64,000 nucleotides of DNA from Ottelia alismoides (Eukaryota; Streptophyta; Magnoliopsida; Alismatales; Hydrocharitaceae): the NCBI GenBank assembly GCA_037367405.1, contig JAZKJV010005765.1:1-64000 (forward strand). Direction: 5' to 3'. The position numbers were made by a program, and so were the translations under genes. The notes below the pieces were generated by a model. That model saw only the letters and a program-made list of their open reading frames with translations, made no database searches and had not been told where the DNA came from. Shown piece after piece: positions 11,771 through 22,981 of the stretch. Position 1 is the stretch's first letter, and each line of letters starts with the position of its first letter.

Positions 11771-12136
11771 CATACTTAGGGTGTACTTTACCCTAAGTAT
11801 AGGGGGGTGTCAGACTTGTGATTATTCTTTTGATTCTTTTTACCTCTATTTTGCTGCCTATACTTAGGGATATTTTACCCTAAGTATAGGGTGGGGGGGG
11901 GGGGGGGGTAAACCAAGTACATTATGCTCCTCGGTTTTCCCCTTGTGTACAGTCTTCTATACTTAGGATTACTTGATCCTAAGTATAGGGGGATCACCGA
12001 CTTCTATTGATTATATTCTTTTATTCGTCATTGTAGTATACTGTTCTTTTGACTTTTCTATACATAGAACGAGTTATGTCTTTCTTTTCATATCTTTGAC
12101 CACTATGAGGACATAGTTCGAGCTAAGTATAGGGGG
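11771..12136 (+). repeat. Array of four hairpins each ending in a PPT-like G tract
   Basis: Arms are ATACTTAGGG/CCCTAAGTAT (11772-11781 and 11791-11800), CCTATACTTAGGG and its complement (11857-11869 and 11878-11890), CTATACTTAGGAT and its complement (11957-11969 and 11976-11988), and a longer imperfect pair (about 12058-12080 and 12110-12132). Every 3' arm runs into a G-rich tract (AGGGGGG, GG-GTG then 16 G, AGGGGG, AGGGGG). These copies of AAGTATAGGGG match the element's own polypurine tract at 14114-14126. The minus element has a five-hairpin version at 56186-56634. Confidence 0.9.
11893..11908 (+). repeat. Run of 16 G
   Basis: A homopolymer directly after the second hairpin of the array. 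It is probably an expansion of the short G tract seen after the other hairpins, or an assembly length error. Confidence 0.9.
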
Positions 12137-14089
12137 TGTCGTATATATTGTACATATACTTTAGCCATAACTCATACTTTCATATTTTAAATATGGCTAA
12201 ATTACTTGTAAATACTTAAAAAAACAACTTTAGAAAAACTAATAAAAAGATGCAGAAATTTCCTCAAATTGTTTTCTTGTACATACTGACTAATAAGTCA
12301 CGTTAAAATATTTTGAAAAATATTTTGAAAAGTAGTTTGAAAATCTTTTTGAATAATCTTTCAAAAATTATTTGAAAAATGTTTGAAAAATATTTTCAAC
12401 CTTTGTAAAAACATTGTGGCTTGTAAAATTTTTCTCTTTGTGTAAAAAAATGATGATTTTCTAGAACTATTTGCAAATGCTTTGAAAAATGGTTGAAAAA
12501 GTATTTTGAAAATCTATATATATTGTTTGAAAATTGTTTGCAAAATTGTTTTCAAGTGATTATAAATGATTGTAAAATTGTGTGTCAAAAAATTACTTTG
12601 GACTATAGTTTTCAAAATTATTTGTAAAATCATTTTCAAATAAAATTGAGGAATATATGCATCACAAAAAAATATTATTATAAAAAAAATTATTAAAAAT
12701 AAATAATAAAAAAATAACTATGTATATGCTTGTATAAAATAGTCAAGTTGTAAATACTTCCCACGACTCTTGTAAATAATTGACTCACTTCTTTGTAAAT
12801 ATTTTTATATAATCCCTAACCCTTATCAAAAAAAACTTTTGCATATGCATCATTTTTTCAAAAAATCATAAAAAATTTCAAAATTTTGAAAATTATTTCA
12901 CAAAAAGATTTTGTTTTCTTTGCATTGTACATATTTTCTTACATTGGCATGTGCATTTTTCAGGATAGTTTTGACAATTAAACTAAGTCTGGAATAAATT
13001 TGAAGAATGGAGCTTAGTTGGACCTTAATCCACTTAATTTCAGAGGAACCTTATAAGATTTAAAGTTAAGACTTTTCAAGTCCTAGTGACTTAATTCTTT
13101 GAGTCTATAAGACTATGTTCACTTGTCATCTTGATAAGTCTAAGTAGAATATTAACAACACACGCATGATTCTTCCAGACCGTGGCTTACCTTGGACAAA
13201 GCACTCTATACGTAGCTCTTCATGGAGGAGGTAGTGAGGGGGCAGATTCTTTTGTCTTGGGGTAGCATACGTGGGTAGTACATCTAGGCGGAACCTCTCG
13301 TCCTCCTCTAGGGAGGGAAATGCGTCTCAACCTGGTTGGGTGTTGTTGAGGTCTAAAGACAGGAGTTGTGGGGTTGTAATAATGCTTCAAAAGAGGGATA
13401 GTCTACTGGCTCAAGAGTAAAAACTCCTTATGTACATGGTGTACCTTGTATATTTTTCAAAAAAAAAGAAAAAAAAAGAAAAAAATGCAAAATCACCAAA
13501 TGTGGACAGGCCTGATTGATAAGTAAAATGCCTGTCGGAGTGTATGTACAAGTGAAAAAAAAGAATAAGAGCTTCAAAGTCAAATATTTGTGAGCTTGCA
13601 GCGGATGACATGGCTACATTGGTCATGCATCCAAGGATAGGTAACTACACTAGTTACCGTCCATCCTCTTCTCCATCCCCTCTTCTTGAGATGGTTGTAC
13701 TTGAACTTAGAAGGGAATATCCCCTCTCCTCAAGGAAAGAGTTGCTAGACTGGGGGATTAGAGTTACCTTGTTGAGAGAGGTTGTTTCTTTGCTACTTCT
13801 GAGATGAGGAGCTATATTTCACTTACACCATACAAGTAAGAATTCATAGTCATAAGAATTTGTGTATGTAGACTTGTTCTGATTTGACTGTTGAGGAGAC
13901 CTCAATAGGAGTCTAGTGGAACTTAGAGGCTATTTGGTTTTTCCCATTAATGTTCCGACACACTAATAATCCAAAGGTCAGACATAGCTCCAGACTACAT
14001 TTTTATGAAGATAAGATTCAAAGTCAACATTATTCTAACCTCTTTCCTTTTCTTTTCTTTATTTTTTTCACTCATTTTCCAAATAAGTA
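12137..14089 (+). other. 3' untranslated interior, AT-rich, no gene seen
   Basis: Between the hairpin array and the polypurine tract the sequence is AT-rich, with many TTTGAAAA-like words (12300-12900). It has weak similarity to 54600-56170 of the minus copy, including text near 13080-13440 and 13600-13760. Short open frames here (13610-13807 and others) have no recognisable product. Confidence 0.7.
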
Positions 14090-14126
14090 TTTGCTAAGGG
14101 ACTAGCAAAGGTAAAGTATAGGGGAA
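14090..14126 (+). other. Hairpin and polypurine tract before the 3' LTR
   Basis: TTTGCTA-AGGGAC-TAGCAAA (14090-14109) forms a perfect 7-bp stem. It is followed by AAAGTATAGGGGAA, the polypurine tract for plus-strand priming. The LTR start TGATGAAT follows at once at 14127. The same hairpin and tract precede the 3' LTR of the minus element (54587-54627). Confidence 0.9.
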
Positions 14127-17100
14127 TGATGAATCCAAGATTCATCGCCTTTATTCTTTTATTTTAGCTTCATTTTCTTAGTCAAATACTTGTAAATACC
14201 CACTAATTCTATAATTTTACCATTTTGCATGCATTTGTTAAATATGCATTTTTAACACTTTTTTACTTAAATAAAAGAATAAAGAAGAAAAGAAAAAGAA
14301 AAGAAAAGAAAGGATTTTACTTAAACAAAAGAATAAAGAAGAAAAGAAAAAGAAAATAAAAGAAAAGAAAGACTGACCCGATCCCCGAGAGAAGGTCAAG
14401 ACCTGATTGACCAGGAATTTAGTAGGGGGAGATAAGGTCTTCTGTCAAAAATCTAAAAATAATTTGTACATATATTCCTTGTATATTTGTATAAAACTTG
14501 TACTATTTTATTTGTACATAATTTGACCTCAAATTAATTATTTTTGTAAACAAAAAGTTGTAAATAAAAATGTGTTTTAAATAATAAAAATAATTGCCTA
14601 AAAAATAATGCATATACTACAAATAATTACCCTCAGAAAAAACTACAACGTCATCATTGAAATACCAATTCCTGCTCCATACGGATTCCAATTGAACCAA
14701 ACTCACTTCCATTGTACTCTAAATTAAATTATCTTTCAAATGGCTATGGTTTCATAATTTTTGGAGTTACGATTGAAAAGTCGGTTTTCTGGAGTGATTT
14801 GTGTAGTTTCACCGCTATTATTGTACATATTTATTCATATTTATTTTTATATATAATGTATATAATTGTAAATATTATTTTCATTAAAAATAAAAACAAA
14901 AAATATAAATAATAAAATTAAAAAAATGTGTTTTAAAAATTATTTCCTTATTTGTACCTATGTATATTGTATTAGGAAAAAATGGGGCTGCCCCCGCCCC
15001 ATTTTTCGGTGTTTTTTTATTTTTTTTTGAAAAATAAAACCATGTATATTCATCCATATATCCCTCCTACATGCCATCCGAATTTCGTCAGAAACAGAGA
15101 CTCCTACGGCCTCCATCTCGATGGTATCGATTTAAAAAAATCTTGTTACCGTTAAAAAATTACTGTCCGGATGGAGGCCGTAGGAGTCTCTGTTTCTGAC
15201 GAAATTCGAATGGTATATAGGAGGGATATAGGGATGAATGTAAATGGGTTATTTTTCAAAAAAATAAAAAATTTTGCCCAAATAAGGCGGGGGCAGCCAT
15301 GTTGGCTGACCCTAGGGGGCAGCCACATATGACCCATTGTATTATATGTGTATAACATGTGTATACAACTAACTTCCTTAAATAAAAATCACCAAAAAAA
15401 TATTTATCTAACATTATTGAAATAATTTAATTTAATTACGAAATTTTTATTTAATTATTTGATTTATTTGATTTATTTGCTTACCATGTATATAGGATTT
15501 ATTCCATACCTTTAATGACCACCATTATGGTGGCCAATTGATTTTTGGAAATTATTTAATTTATTTATTATAATTAATACCGAAATATATTTTAAATTAA
15601 TTAATTAATTTAAATAATTAACCGCTAAACACCTTTCATTTTTCTTCTCTTTTTAATGGGCTCCTCCTCCTTCTTTCACTCTTGATCGATCTTTGGTGGA
15701 GAGGAGCCCGATCTCCAAGAGTTGTATTGTTGAAGAAGGGTGCCTAGCCTCCGAACCGTCTGGTGACAGCACGTCGGCCCTTGTCGAGGCCAACATGGCA
15801 TTTCCGACCCCAAGGTAAGATCCAATTTTATTTCTTGTCATTTTTCCTAGGTAAAATCATAGTTTAAATTTTTGCCTCTATTTCATTAATCTTTAAGTAT
15901 CTTAAAATCATCAAAAAAATTCCATCACACTTGATTCCGATCCGACACCGAATTTTCTCCTCATCTCTCAATCCCTCCATTTCACGTTCTACCTCACGCA
16001 ATCTTCCCCCTCCGGTCACGCACGGTGACCGAAGCTACGGATCTCTCTTTCATCTCGCCGAGATTCGCCCATTCACACAATCCATTTTTGTATATAAATA
16101 AAAAAACATAAAATTATTTTTCCTTTTTATCTCACATTTGTTTTTACAGGAAGAATTAAAAAAAGAAATACAATTTTTGTTTTTTCTCTCTAATTTTTGT
16201 TTTGCAGAAAAAATTATTTCTTCTACCTCTAACATTTGTTTTGCAGGAAAATATAAAAAAAATTAAAAAAATTTACAGCCTTTTGTTCAAATTTTCCATA
16301 ACATAAAAAAGGAAAAAAAGGAAAAAATCCGCCGCCCTTCCAGCGCGCAGCCGGCCTCAGTGGTTGCCCGTGTCCTGCCGCCCCTCCACACCCTCTCGCC
16401 CGCTGCGACACGCGCCCCACCAGGCCGCCACGCCGACCCCGCGTGGCCATCCACTGCTTGTCGCGCGCGTTCGCTCCAGCCGCCCAAGATCCACCGCGCC
16501 GCCTCAGTGCGTAGCGGGAGCCGCCAACCGTCGTGCGAGGGCGGCCCCCTCCTGTTCCAGGGGTACAACCACGACTGCTTTCACCGTCCGCTCGATATCC
16601 GGCGACGGCCCACGCCACCCTCCTCCGCTCTTCCCGCGCATCTCCCAAACGTTCCCCTCGTGGCGCGGCCAAGAACCTCCCCTGGCTTTTGGAAACGAAG
16701 ATTCTCGAGAAGAAGAAGCCCTAGGGTTCATTATTGAAATAAAAAAACTTTTGGAAATATTGCACATACATCCCTAGAGGTTCTCGAATTTGTAAAGAAG
16801 TCCCCGCCTAAAGTAAGTCACTTATTCTTATTATATTTTAAGACAGAAACCTTAAGTATTTGCGTTTTAGTCCCTGTGTTAGAGACAATGAATTTGCTTG
16901 CTCTCATTGAATGAAATAAATGTTTTTTTTATTTTTTCGAATAAAAAATGGTATATGTTCCTGTTGTAGTTATCATCATTGTTTATTTTTTTCATGATTT
17001 TTATTGCCATTTGATATATTTAAAAAATAAAAACAGTGTCTTTTTAATTGGTCGAAATTGCAAAATTGATAAAAATTCGAAAACTCGTCTAAAAATTCCA

Positions 17101-17819
17101 AAAAAAATATGTAGTTGTCTTTTAGTGTCTTTGAATTTCTATCCAATTTTGGTGAATTTTTCGTATAAAACTCCAAAAAATTGTGAAAAACAAAAATTCA
17201 AAAAAAAATTGTTGAAAATTTTAGAAAAATCCAAAATTTGTGATTTCATTTTCTGATTGTAGATATTGCTTTGTAGTTTATCTTAAAAATAAATTCCAAG
17301 AATTTTGGGCATTAAAGTAATTTTAAGTTGCAAAATACTCTTGGTTGTGCACTGTTTCTCTTGTTTTGCACTGTTTGATTTTTAGACAATCATAAAAACA
17401 TCAGAAAAAGTTAAAAAAATTACCAAAAACCTTTTTAATATATAAAACACAAAAACATTTTCATTATAATTTTCTGAGCACATTTTTGACCAGTCTGAAA
17501 AATACAAAAAGTGTGTGGTGTTGTGTGTGTTTTTATCCTTTGTGCCTTGATTGAAAAATTAAAAAAATAAAATTCAAAAATCACAAAAAAAAATCATTTC
17601 ATAAATTTGACTACTTAGTTTTTACATCGTGCTCCTTGTGTTCGGCCCCGGTCGCTATATCAGGTAAAAAGAATAGCGAAAACTGCTTGTATGTGCTTTG
17701 ATTGATCGTTATTTTCTTAAGTGGTTTAAAAAAATTCTCGATTGACCATGCTTGATGATTTGGGTCACAATGACCATTGTTTATTTCATACTTAAACCGA
17801 GTTGTCAGGCGTGTCATCA
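14127..17819 (+). mobile_element. 3' LTR of the plus-strand gypsy-type element
   Basis: A 3.69-kb LTR, TGATGAATCC...GTGTCATCA, following the polypurine tract. It contains a nested foldback sequence (14985-15298) and GC-rich segments (15640-15800 and 16320-16740). Near its 3' end is the family-typical GTGCTCCTTGTGTTCG...GGTCGCTATATCAGGT block (17628-17665). The W-box palindrome of the other LTRs was not found here. Frames at 16229-16777 overlap on both strands in the GC-rich part and are not accepted as genes. The presumed target duplication CAGAG (17820-17824) cannot be checked because the 5' end is outside the window. Confidence 0.85.
14985..15298. repeat. Foldback (MITE-like) element in the 3' LTR
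   Basis: Arms of about 130 bp (14985-15117 and 15171-15298) surround a loop of about 53 bp. The inner 54 bases of each arm (15064-15117 and 15171-15224) match with few differences, including a perfect core around GACTCCTACGGCCTCC. The outer ends are GGCTGCCCCCGCC and its complement. A second GGGGGCAGCC copy sits at 15315-15324. No transposase is encoded. Clear target duplications were not found. Confidence 0.8.
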
Positions 17820-18039
17820 CAGAGAAAAAGGGATAATGAAAATAAAAAATTGGAGTGGAGGGTAATTATATACAAATGGTGACATGGAGGTGTTCGAGGT
17901 AAGATTGCTAGAGAAGGAAGAAGATATGGTGCAAGAGGGATGCTCGACATGAATCAAGGATGCACAAAGATGACCACTCATGAATGTTGCATTGGGCCTT
18001 GAGTAATGTATCATGAGGGAAAATATCGAGAAGAAGGGG
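17820..18039 (-). mobile_element. Fragment of an older gypsy-type LTR (left piece)
   Basis: This stretch resembles the GC-rich core of the LTR at 4175-8144 (compare 17985-18039 with about 6660-6715, both ending in an AGAAG..GGGG word). It is bounded left by the inserted plus element and right by the solo LTR at 18040. It continues at 21740. Confidence 0.6.
18035..18039. repeat. Target-site duplication AGGGG (left)
   Basis: AGGGG directly before the solo LTR. The matching copy is at 21740-21744. Confidence 0.85.
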
Positions 18040-21000
18040 CGATGAGCCGTCCGAACGACTAAGGTAAAGGAATAACTAAGGTCGTTGTGACCTCAGTCCC
18101 TCAGGACTTAGAGCTCAACAAGAAAAAGATCAGACCACCAAACAAAGATCAAAACACGATAAAAATCAAGTAGTGGTCTCGCTATGATATTAACCTGGTA
18201 TAGCACCCAGGGTCGAACTCGAGAAGCACGTGGTGGCCTTGCGGCCTACGAAGTAGTCTAAGAATGGAGAAAAAATAAACAAACAAATTTTTGGTGGATT
18301 TTTAATATTTATATTTTTTTTAGAATTTTTAATTATAAATAAATTAAGAAAAACAATTTAACAAGCAAATTAAAACAATTATTTAACTACTCTAAAAAGC
18401 TCGAAAAATTCAAGCAAAAATATTTTTAGAATTTTTGTATTTTTTACTATTTTTGGTGAAATTTTGATAATTTTCTGATTTTTAGGGAATTTTAGAAAAA
18501 TGAAAGAAGGTTGAAATGCAAGAACACTGTCCAGCCGAGCTCTTAGAACCAAAATAAAATCTAAAATGGTCTCAACAGAGCTTGGAGGTAATTTTACTGT
18601 AAAATATAGACAGAAAGGAAAAATCAGAGACTGAGTTTATTAATTTTTCATTTCTCTATGATTTATTAGAATTTTTATGGTTTTCCAAAGTTTTTCAATT
18701 TTTATATTTTCTATTAATCCAAAAGTGACCAAAATTGGTCAGAGAATCAAGCACAACAAAATACACAAAATCTAATTTTTTGCAATTTTTGAAAATGTTT
18801 TTATATTTTTTGTGATTTTTATAATTGTACAGTAAGAAAAGTAGGGGTTTTTGAATTTTTAAAATAATAAAAAGGCTCCAAAAATTTCCCAAAAATAAGT
18901 GAAAATTCTACACGATGGCAGGAGCCACGTGTCAAATTTTCACTTGATTTGGAGTAGATTTGATATTTTATTTAAAACAATCAAGAGCCCATAGTCATAG
19001 GGACCTGATCGTAATAAAAATATCTTTAAGGCCAAAAAATAACAAGCAAAGAAACCCAGGGGGTCCAGGTGCAAAATGTCCAAGATCTCACGCGCCACGC
19101 GCGTGATCTGGGCACTCAGGGGCCTTTTTGTAATTAACTTAAGTCCCTGGACCAATTAGTAACACGTACTAAAAGTCCAGGGGCGAAAGTATAAAATTCC
19201 CACGATATTCAGCACATGCACAAATAAAACATTCACAGGGGTATATGTACAAATATCTAAAAAGATTTTTCCATTCATTAACAAGCAGAAAACATAGCCC
19301 ACAAAGTGCAATTTCACTAAAAATACACGTGTCGAAGCACGTGACCACAACAGGCAGGGGTAGAAATGCAATTAACCAAGACTACAAGGTCCACTATGCA
19401 ATTGTACCAAAATAAAATGAACTACTTAAAATATTTACAGGACTGAACAATAAAAACAAAAAGAGAGAGGGCCTAAGTGAAATTACCCCTTATTCTAATC
19501 CGAGGGCTGCGATGGCACCGCGTGGCGAATCTGACGGTCGAGGATTACGGCGCCTCAACGAAGACGTCTCTGCTCGGATCTGACGGTGGAGAGCTAGCCA
19601 CGTGGAAGATCAACGGTTGTTGTAAGCCATGGCTAACCCTCGCTGATCTGACGGTCCATATCTATCCTCCAATGATGGGACGATGGTGGCTGCTCCTCAA
19701 ATGAACGGTTGCGATCTAATCTTGAGCTAGAGGGCTAGATGGACGGCTCTGGAGGATCCACGAAGAACAGGTGGCCGGCGAACTTCGCCGGCCCAGCACG
19801 CGTACGGTGGTCCTCCTCGGGGACTACTGATGATCGGAGAAGAAGCGCCTGAGCCTCCCGCGTCTGAAGAGCCCTTCCGATGACGCCGAGGAGCTCCGAT
19901 GAGCCTAGGCGACAACGGCGGAGCTCAAGCTCCTGTGCTGAAGATGGAGGACCTCAGATGGTCCTCCTCAGTCCTGCAAAATGGCACAAACGCACTCCTG
20001 AGTTGAGGACAAAGTGCCTTGACCCGGTTAGAGGCGATGGGGATGGTCGGTGCGTCGGAATGGACGAGCTCCGGCGAAGCGACGGCGAGGGAGCTCGAAT
20101 CCCAGTTCCTGTGCGAACTGGGTTGGATGAAGGGGTGGGAGAACGTGCGTGGGAGAAGGGAGAAGGTGAGGGTGTCGTCCGATGATCGAAATGGTGAGGG
20201 AGATGGTCGGAAGCGATGGTCGACGACGAAGGGGCGATTTGGGGTAAATGGAAATTAGTTAAAGATAGAAGGAACTACGGCTACCTGATGGTCGATGTTG
20301 ACTGGGGACGAGATGACGGAGCTCTGGGTCCTAACCTCGAGGGTCGTCGATGCTCGAGGCTTGAGCACCACGTTTGGGCGGCGCACGGCGGCGCTAGGTC
20401 GCCGGATCGATGGTCCGATCCTCCCTCCTCGCTGCAACACAACCAATCGCGAGCTGTCACTCAAGCGAGAGCAACGGAGGTCCTGGGGTGGAGAAATGGG
20501 GAGCCAAAGATGAGTGAAAGTGCGGGCGGAGCTCAGGCTATATAGTCCTAGGGGTCCGGCTAAAAGGTGGTCGGGCGAGACACTCGGAGCACGGACCCCG
20601 ATAACCCACCCCGGGCGAAGGTGTCGGATCTGCAAGGAAGAGATGGAGCCCAAAGTTTGTGAATTTGGGTGTCGGATCGAGTGGCGAAAATGTCGAGAAA
20701 TAGGGTCGAAGACTCGGATCCGGAACTCTGTGGTCCAGGGGGAGTTGACCGGGGGGTCAACATCCCCCGTGGACCACTAGGATGCGGCCACGTGTAAAAG
20801 ATTTGGAAATTCAAATTAAAATAGCAAATGGCCAAATTACGAAAAACTCAAAACATGAAAAAATATTTATTTATTTATAAACTATTTTTTTGTGATTTTT
20901 ATTTATTTTTTTGAAATAAAAATTAGGTATTTACAATTTAGTATTATATATAGGTATATAGACAATATTGAATTTTTTTTTTGATTTTTTATTTTTATTT

Positions 21001-21739
21001 ATTTATTTATGTACATTTTTATTCCAATTTTATATTTTATTTATAGAATAAAATTTGGAATATTTTGATATTTTTATTTTATTTTTATTATTTATTTACA
21101 AGGGCAAATAAATAGATATATAAAAGTATGTACATGGTATATACACAATGTTTATTTTGATTTTGATTTTTATTCTTTTCATTTTATTTTTGTTTTTATG
21201 GTTTTTATTTTATTTATTTACATTATGAAGTATAGAATATGTACAATTTTTATGGGATTCTAATTGATTTATTTATAGGGATAAATAAATAGATACATGA
21301 TTCTATGTACATGGTGAATATACACAAGGAAGGTTATTTTTATTTTTTAAAATTTTTCTTATTTTTAATTTAATTTTGTATTTACAAATATACACATAGA
21401 AACCCATTTTTATTTAGAGGAAAATATTTTATTTATTTATACACAGGTATATTTACACAAGTGTGAGCTTCCTTATCTCTCTCTACCTTGGTTTTTATGC
21501 GGTCAGGCCATGTTGAGCCCTCCCTTGGGATTAGGTCGATCAATAGTTATTCTAAATATCTCCCTCTTTTTATTTTATCTCTTTATTCTTTTATTTATGC
21601 ACAAAAACATGTTAATTATTTATTTTTACACAATGCATGCTTTTTGATAATTATTTGTATTTACATGAATATACATGTGTTTGGCAAAGGTTTTGTAGCT
21701 AAAATAAAAGAATAAAGAGTTATAAATGGGTATTCATCA
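18040..21739 (-). mobile_element. Solo LTR, gypsy-type, minus orientation
   Basis: A 3.70-kb LTR starts at 21739 (TGATGAATACCC on the minus strand, one base altered to TTATAA-like further in) and ends at 18040 (GGCTCATCG). The AGGGG repeat on both sides shows one insertion followed by LTR-LTR recombination. From its 5' end it has an AT-rich U3, a CACGTG (about 20787-20792), the W-box palindrome (20731-20776), a TATA box (20538-20545), CAG/GTA (about 20282-20287), repeated GATCTGACGGT words (19480-19720) and a U5 with the CTACTTCGTAG and CTATACCAGG blocks (18190-18260). Open frames at 19880-20780 belong to the GC-rich LTR core and are not accepted. Confidence 0.9.
20283..20776 (-). promoter_or_regulatory. 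LTR promoter-like module (W-box palindrome, TATA, donor-like site)
   Basis: The palindrome at 20731-20776 has facing TTGACC motifs inside longer GGTCCA/TGGACC arms. On the minus strand CTATATAG lies at 20538-20545 and CCATCAG/GTAG near 20281-20290. Palindrome to TATA is 186 bp and to the donor-like site about 446 bp. Confidence 0.65.
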
Positions 21740-22981
21740 AGGGGTCAAAGAGATGTCCTCACAGCCTAGGGTCGAGGTCAGAGAGTTGACTTAGGTCAAC
21801 AAGGGATATTACCTGATTGGGCCACGTCACCCGCAAAAAGAAAATTCAAAAATTAAATTTGAAAATGACTCAAAATAAATTAGTAAATGTATTTTATTAA
21901 ATTTTGGTTAAAATATAAAAAATAATTAACAATTTATGTAGTATTTTAATCCCAATTTTATTTATTTTTATGAGTTAATTTATTACATGTTACTTTTTAC
22001 GAGTAAGTTTATAGGTATATTGATCCATGTTTTGTATCTTTTATTTTTATTTTGTATTTTAAATTTTATTATTTTATATACATATTTCATATATTTATAA
22101 ATTATTTGAATATGCATAAATATATTTTTCTTTTACTTTTTTGAAATAAGATATATACTTAAATAGATATGGGTATTAATTATATAGGTATAAATATAGT
22201 ATATTCATCAATGTATGTTTATAGACTATTTTATTTTATTGTTTTCTTATAGTTTTATTTTATTCTAAATATGTACATATGTTATAAAAAATATTTACAA
22301 ATTATAAAAATATAAAATAATGAAACATATAAAGAACAAATAAAATTATAATTTATTTAGGAATATTGTAAAATAGGGGTTCAAAATATAACTTTTGCAT
22401 CTTAACTCTAAATTAAATGAAACCACCTTTATTAAATAATTAATAAAAATTTATATACAATTACAGTGATTTTGGTACATTTTGAGTTCATATGGAGGAG
22501 ATATAGGTCTGGGAAGTTTGGATTTTTATTCTTAGTGTTTGTATACTGTATATTATTTTAATGTAAAATCAATTTTGTATTTTTAATGTATTTTTATCTA
22601 CAATTTTCATTTACAAAGTTTATTTACATGAGGTATAAATAATAAAAAAATAAAATAGGTCTCAAAAGTGAATTATTGAAGAATAAATAATTAGGGTTTT
22701 ATTGTGTTTTTGACACTTATCTTCATATACTTAATTTCTTGTCGATCTGGTCATCAAGATGCATAGGTCTCGAGGTTTAGAGTCACATAATAAAACACCT
22801 CTTGTATTATATTTCTTTTCTTTTCTTTATTCTTTTATTCTGACATTAAACAATATATTTTATATAATATTCATATAATAAATAATGAATGTTAATTTAT
22901 GCAAATAATGATATATACATGCATAGCTAGGGTTTAATGCTCAAAACAAAATAATAAAGATGATGAAATGGAGATTCATCA
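21740..22981 (-). mobile_element. Fragment of the older gypsy-type LTR (right piece, 5' end)
   Basis: Continuation of 17820-18039. Its start at 22981 is TGATGAATCTCC on the minus strand, identical to the start of the LTR at 4175-8144. AT-rich sequence follows, then the W-box pair GTTGAC-TTAG-GTCAAC (21784-21799). The first five bases repeat the AGGGG target of the solo LTR. Confidence 0.75.

Larger units (their letters stand above)
8145..17819 (+). mobile_element. Plus-strand pol-less gypsy-type element (interior and 3' LTR)
   Basis: The interior (8145-14126) holds a broken gag-like frame with a tandem duplication, then two hairpins, an array of four hairpins with G tracts, a long AT-rich stretch and a polypurine tract. 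The 3' LTR runs from 14127 to 17819. No reverse transcriptase, integrase or RNase H motif is visible in any frame. The 5' part was displaced by the minus-strand element ending at 8144 and lies left of the window. The layout matches the copy at 50973-60458, so the lack of pol is probably a property of the family. Known plant elements with LTRs and only a gag domain (TR-GAG class) are the closest category. Confidence 0.75.

Noticed and set aside
16229..16777. Several overlapping reading frames of 60-147 codons on both strands
   Set aside because: They lie in the GC-rich core of an LTR, run in up to four frames at once and carry no domain.
19880..20780. Chain of plus-strand frames in a GC-rich block
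   Set aside because: Part of a solo LTR that reads on the minus strand; the equivalent blocks in other LTRs do not keep the frame.
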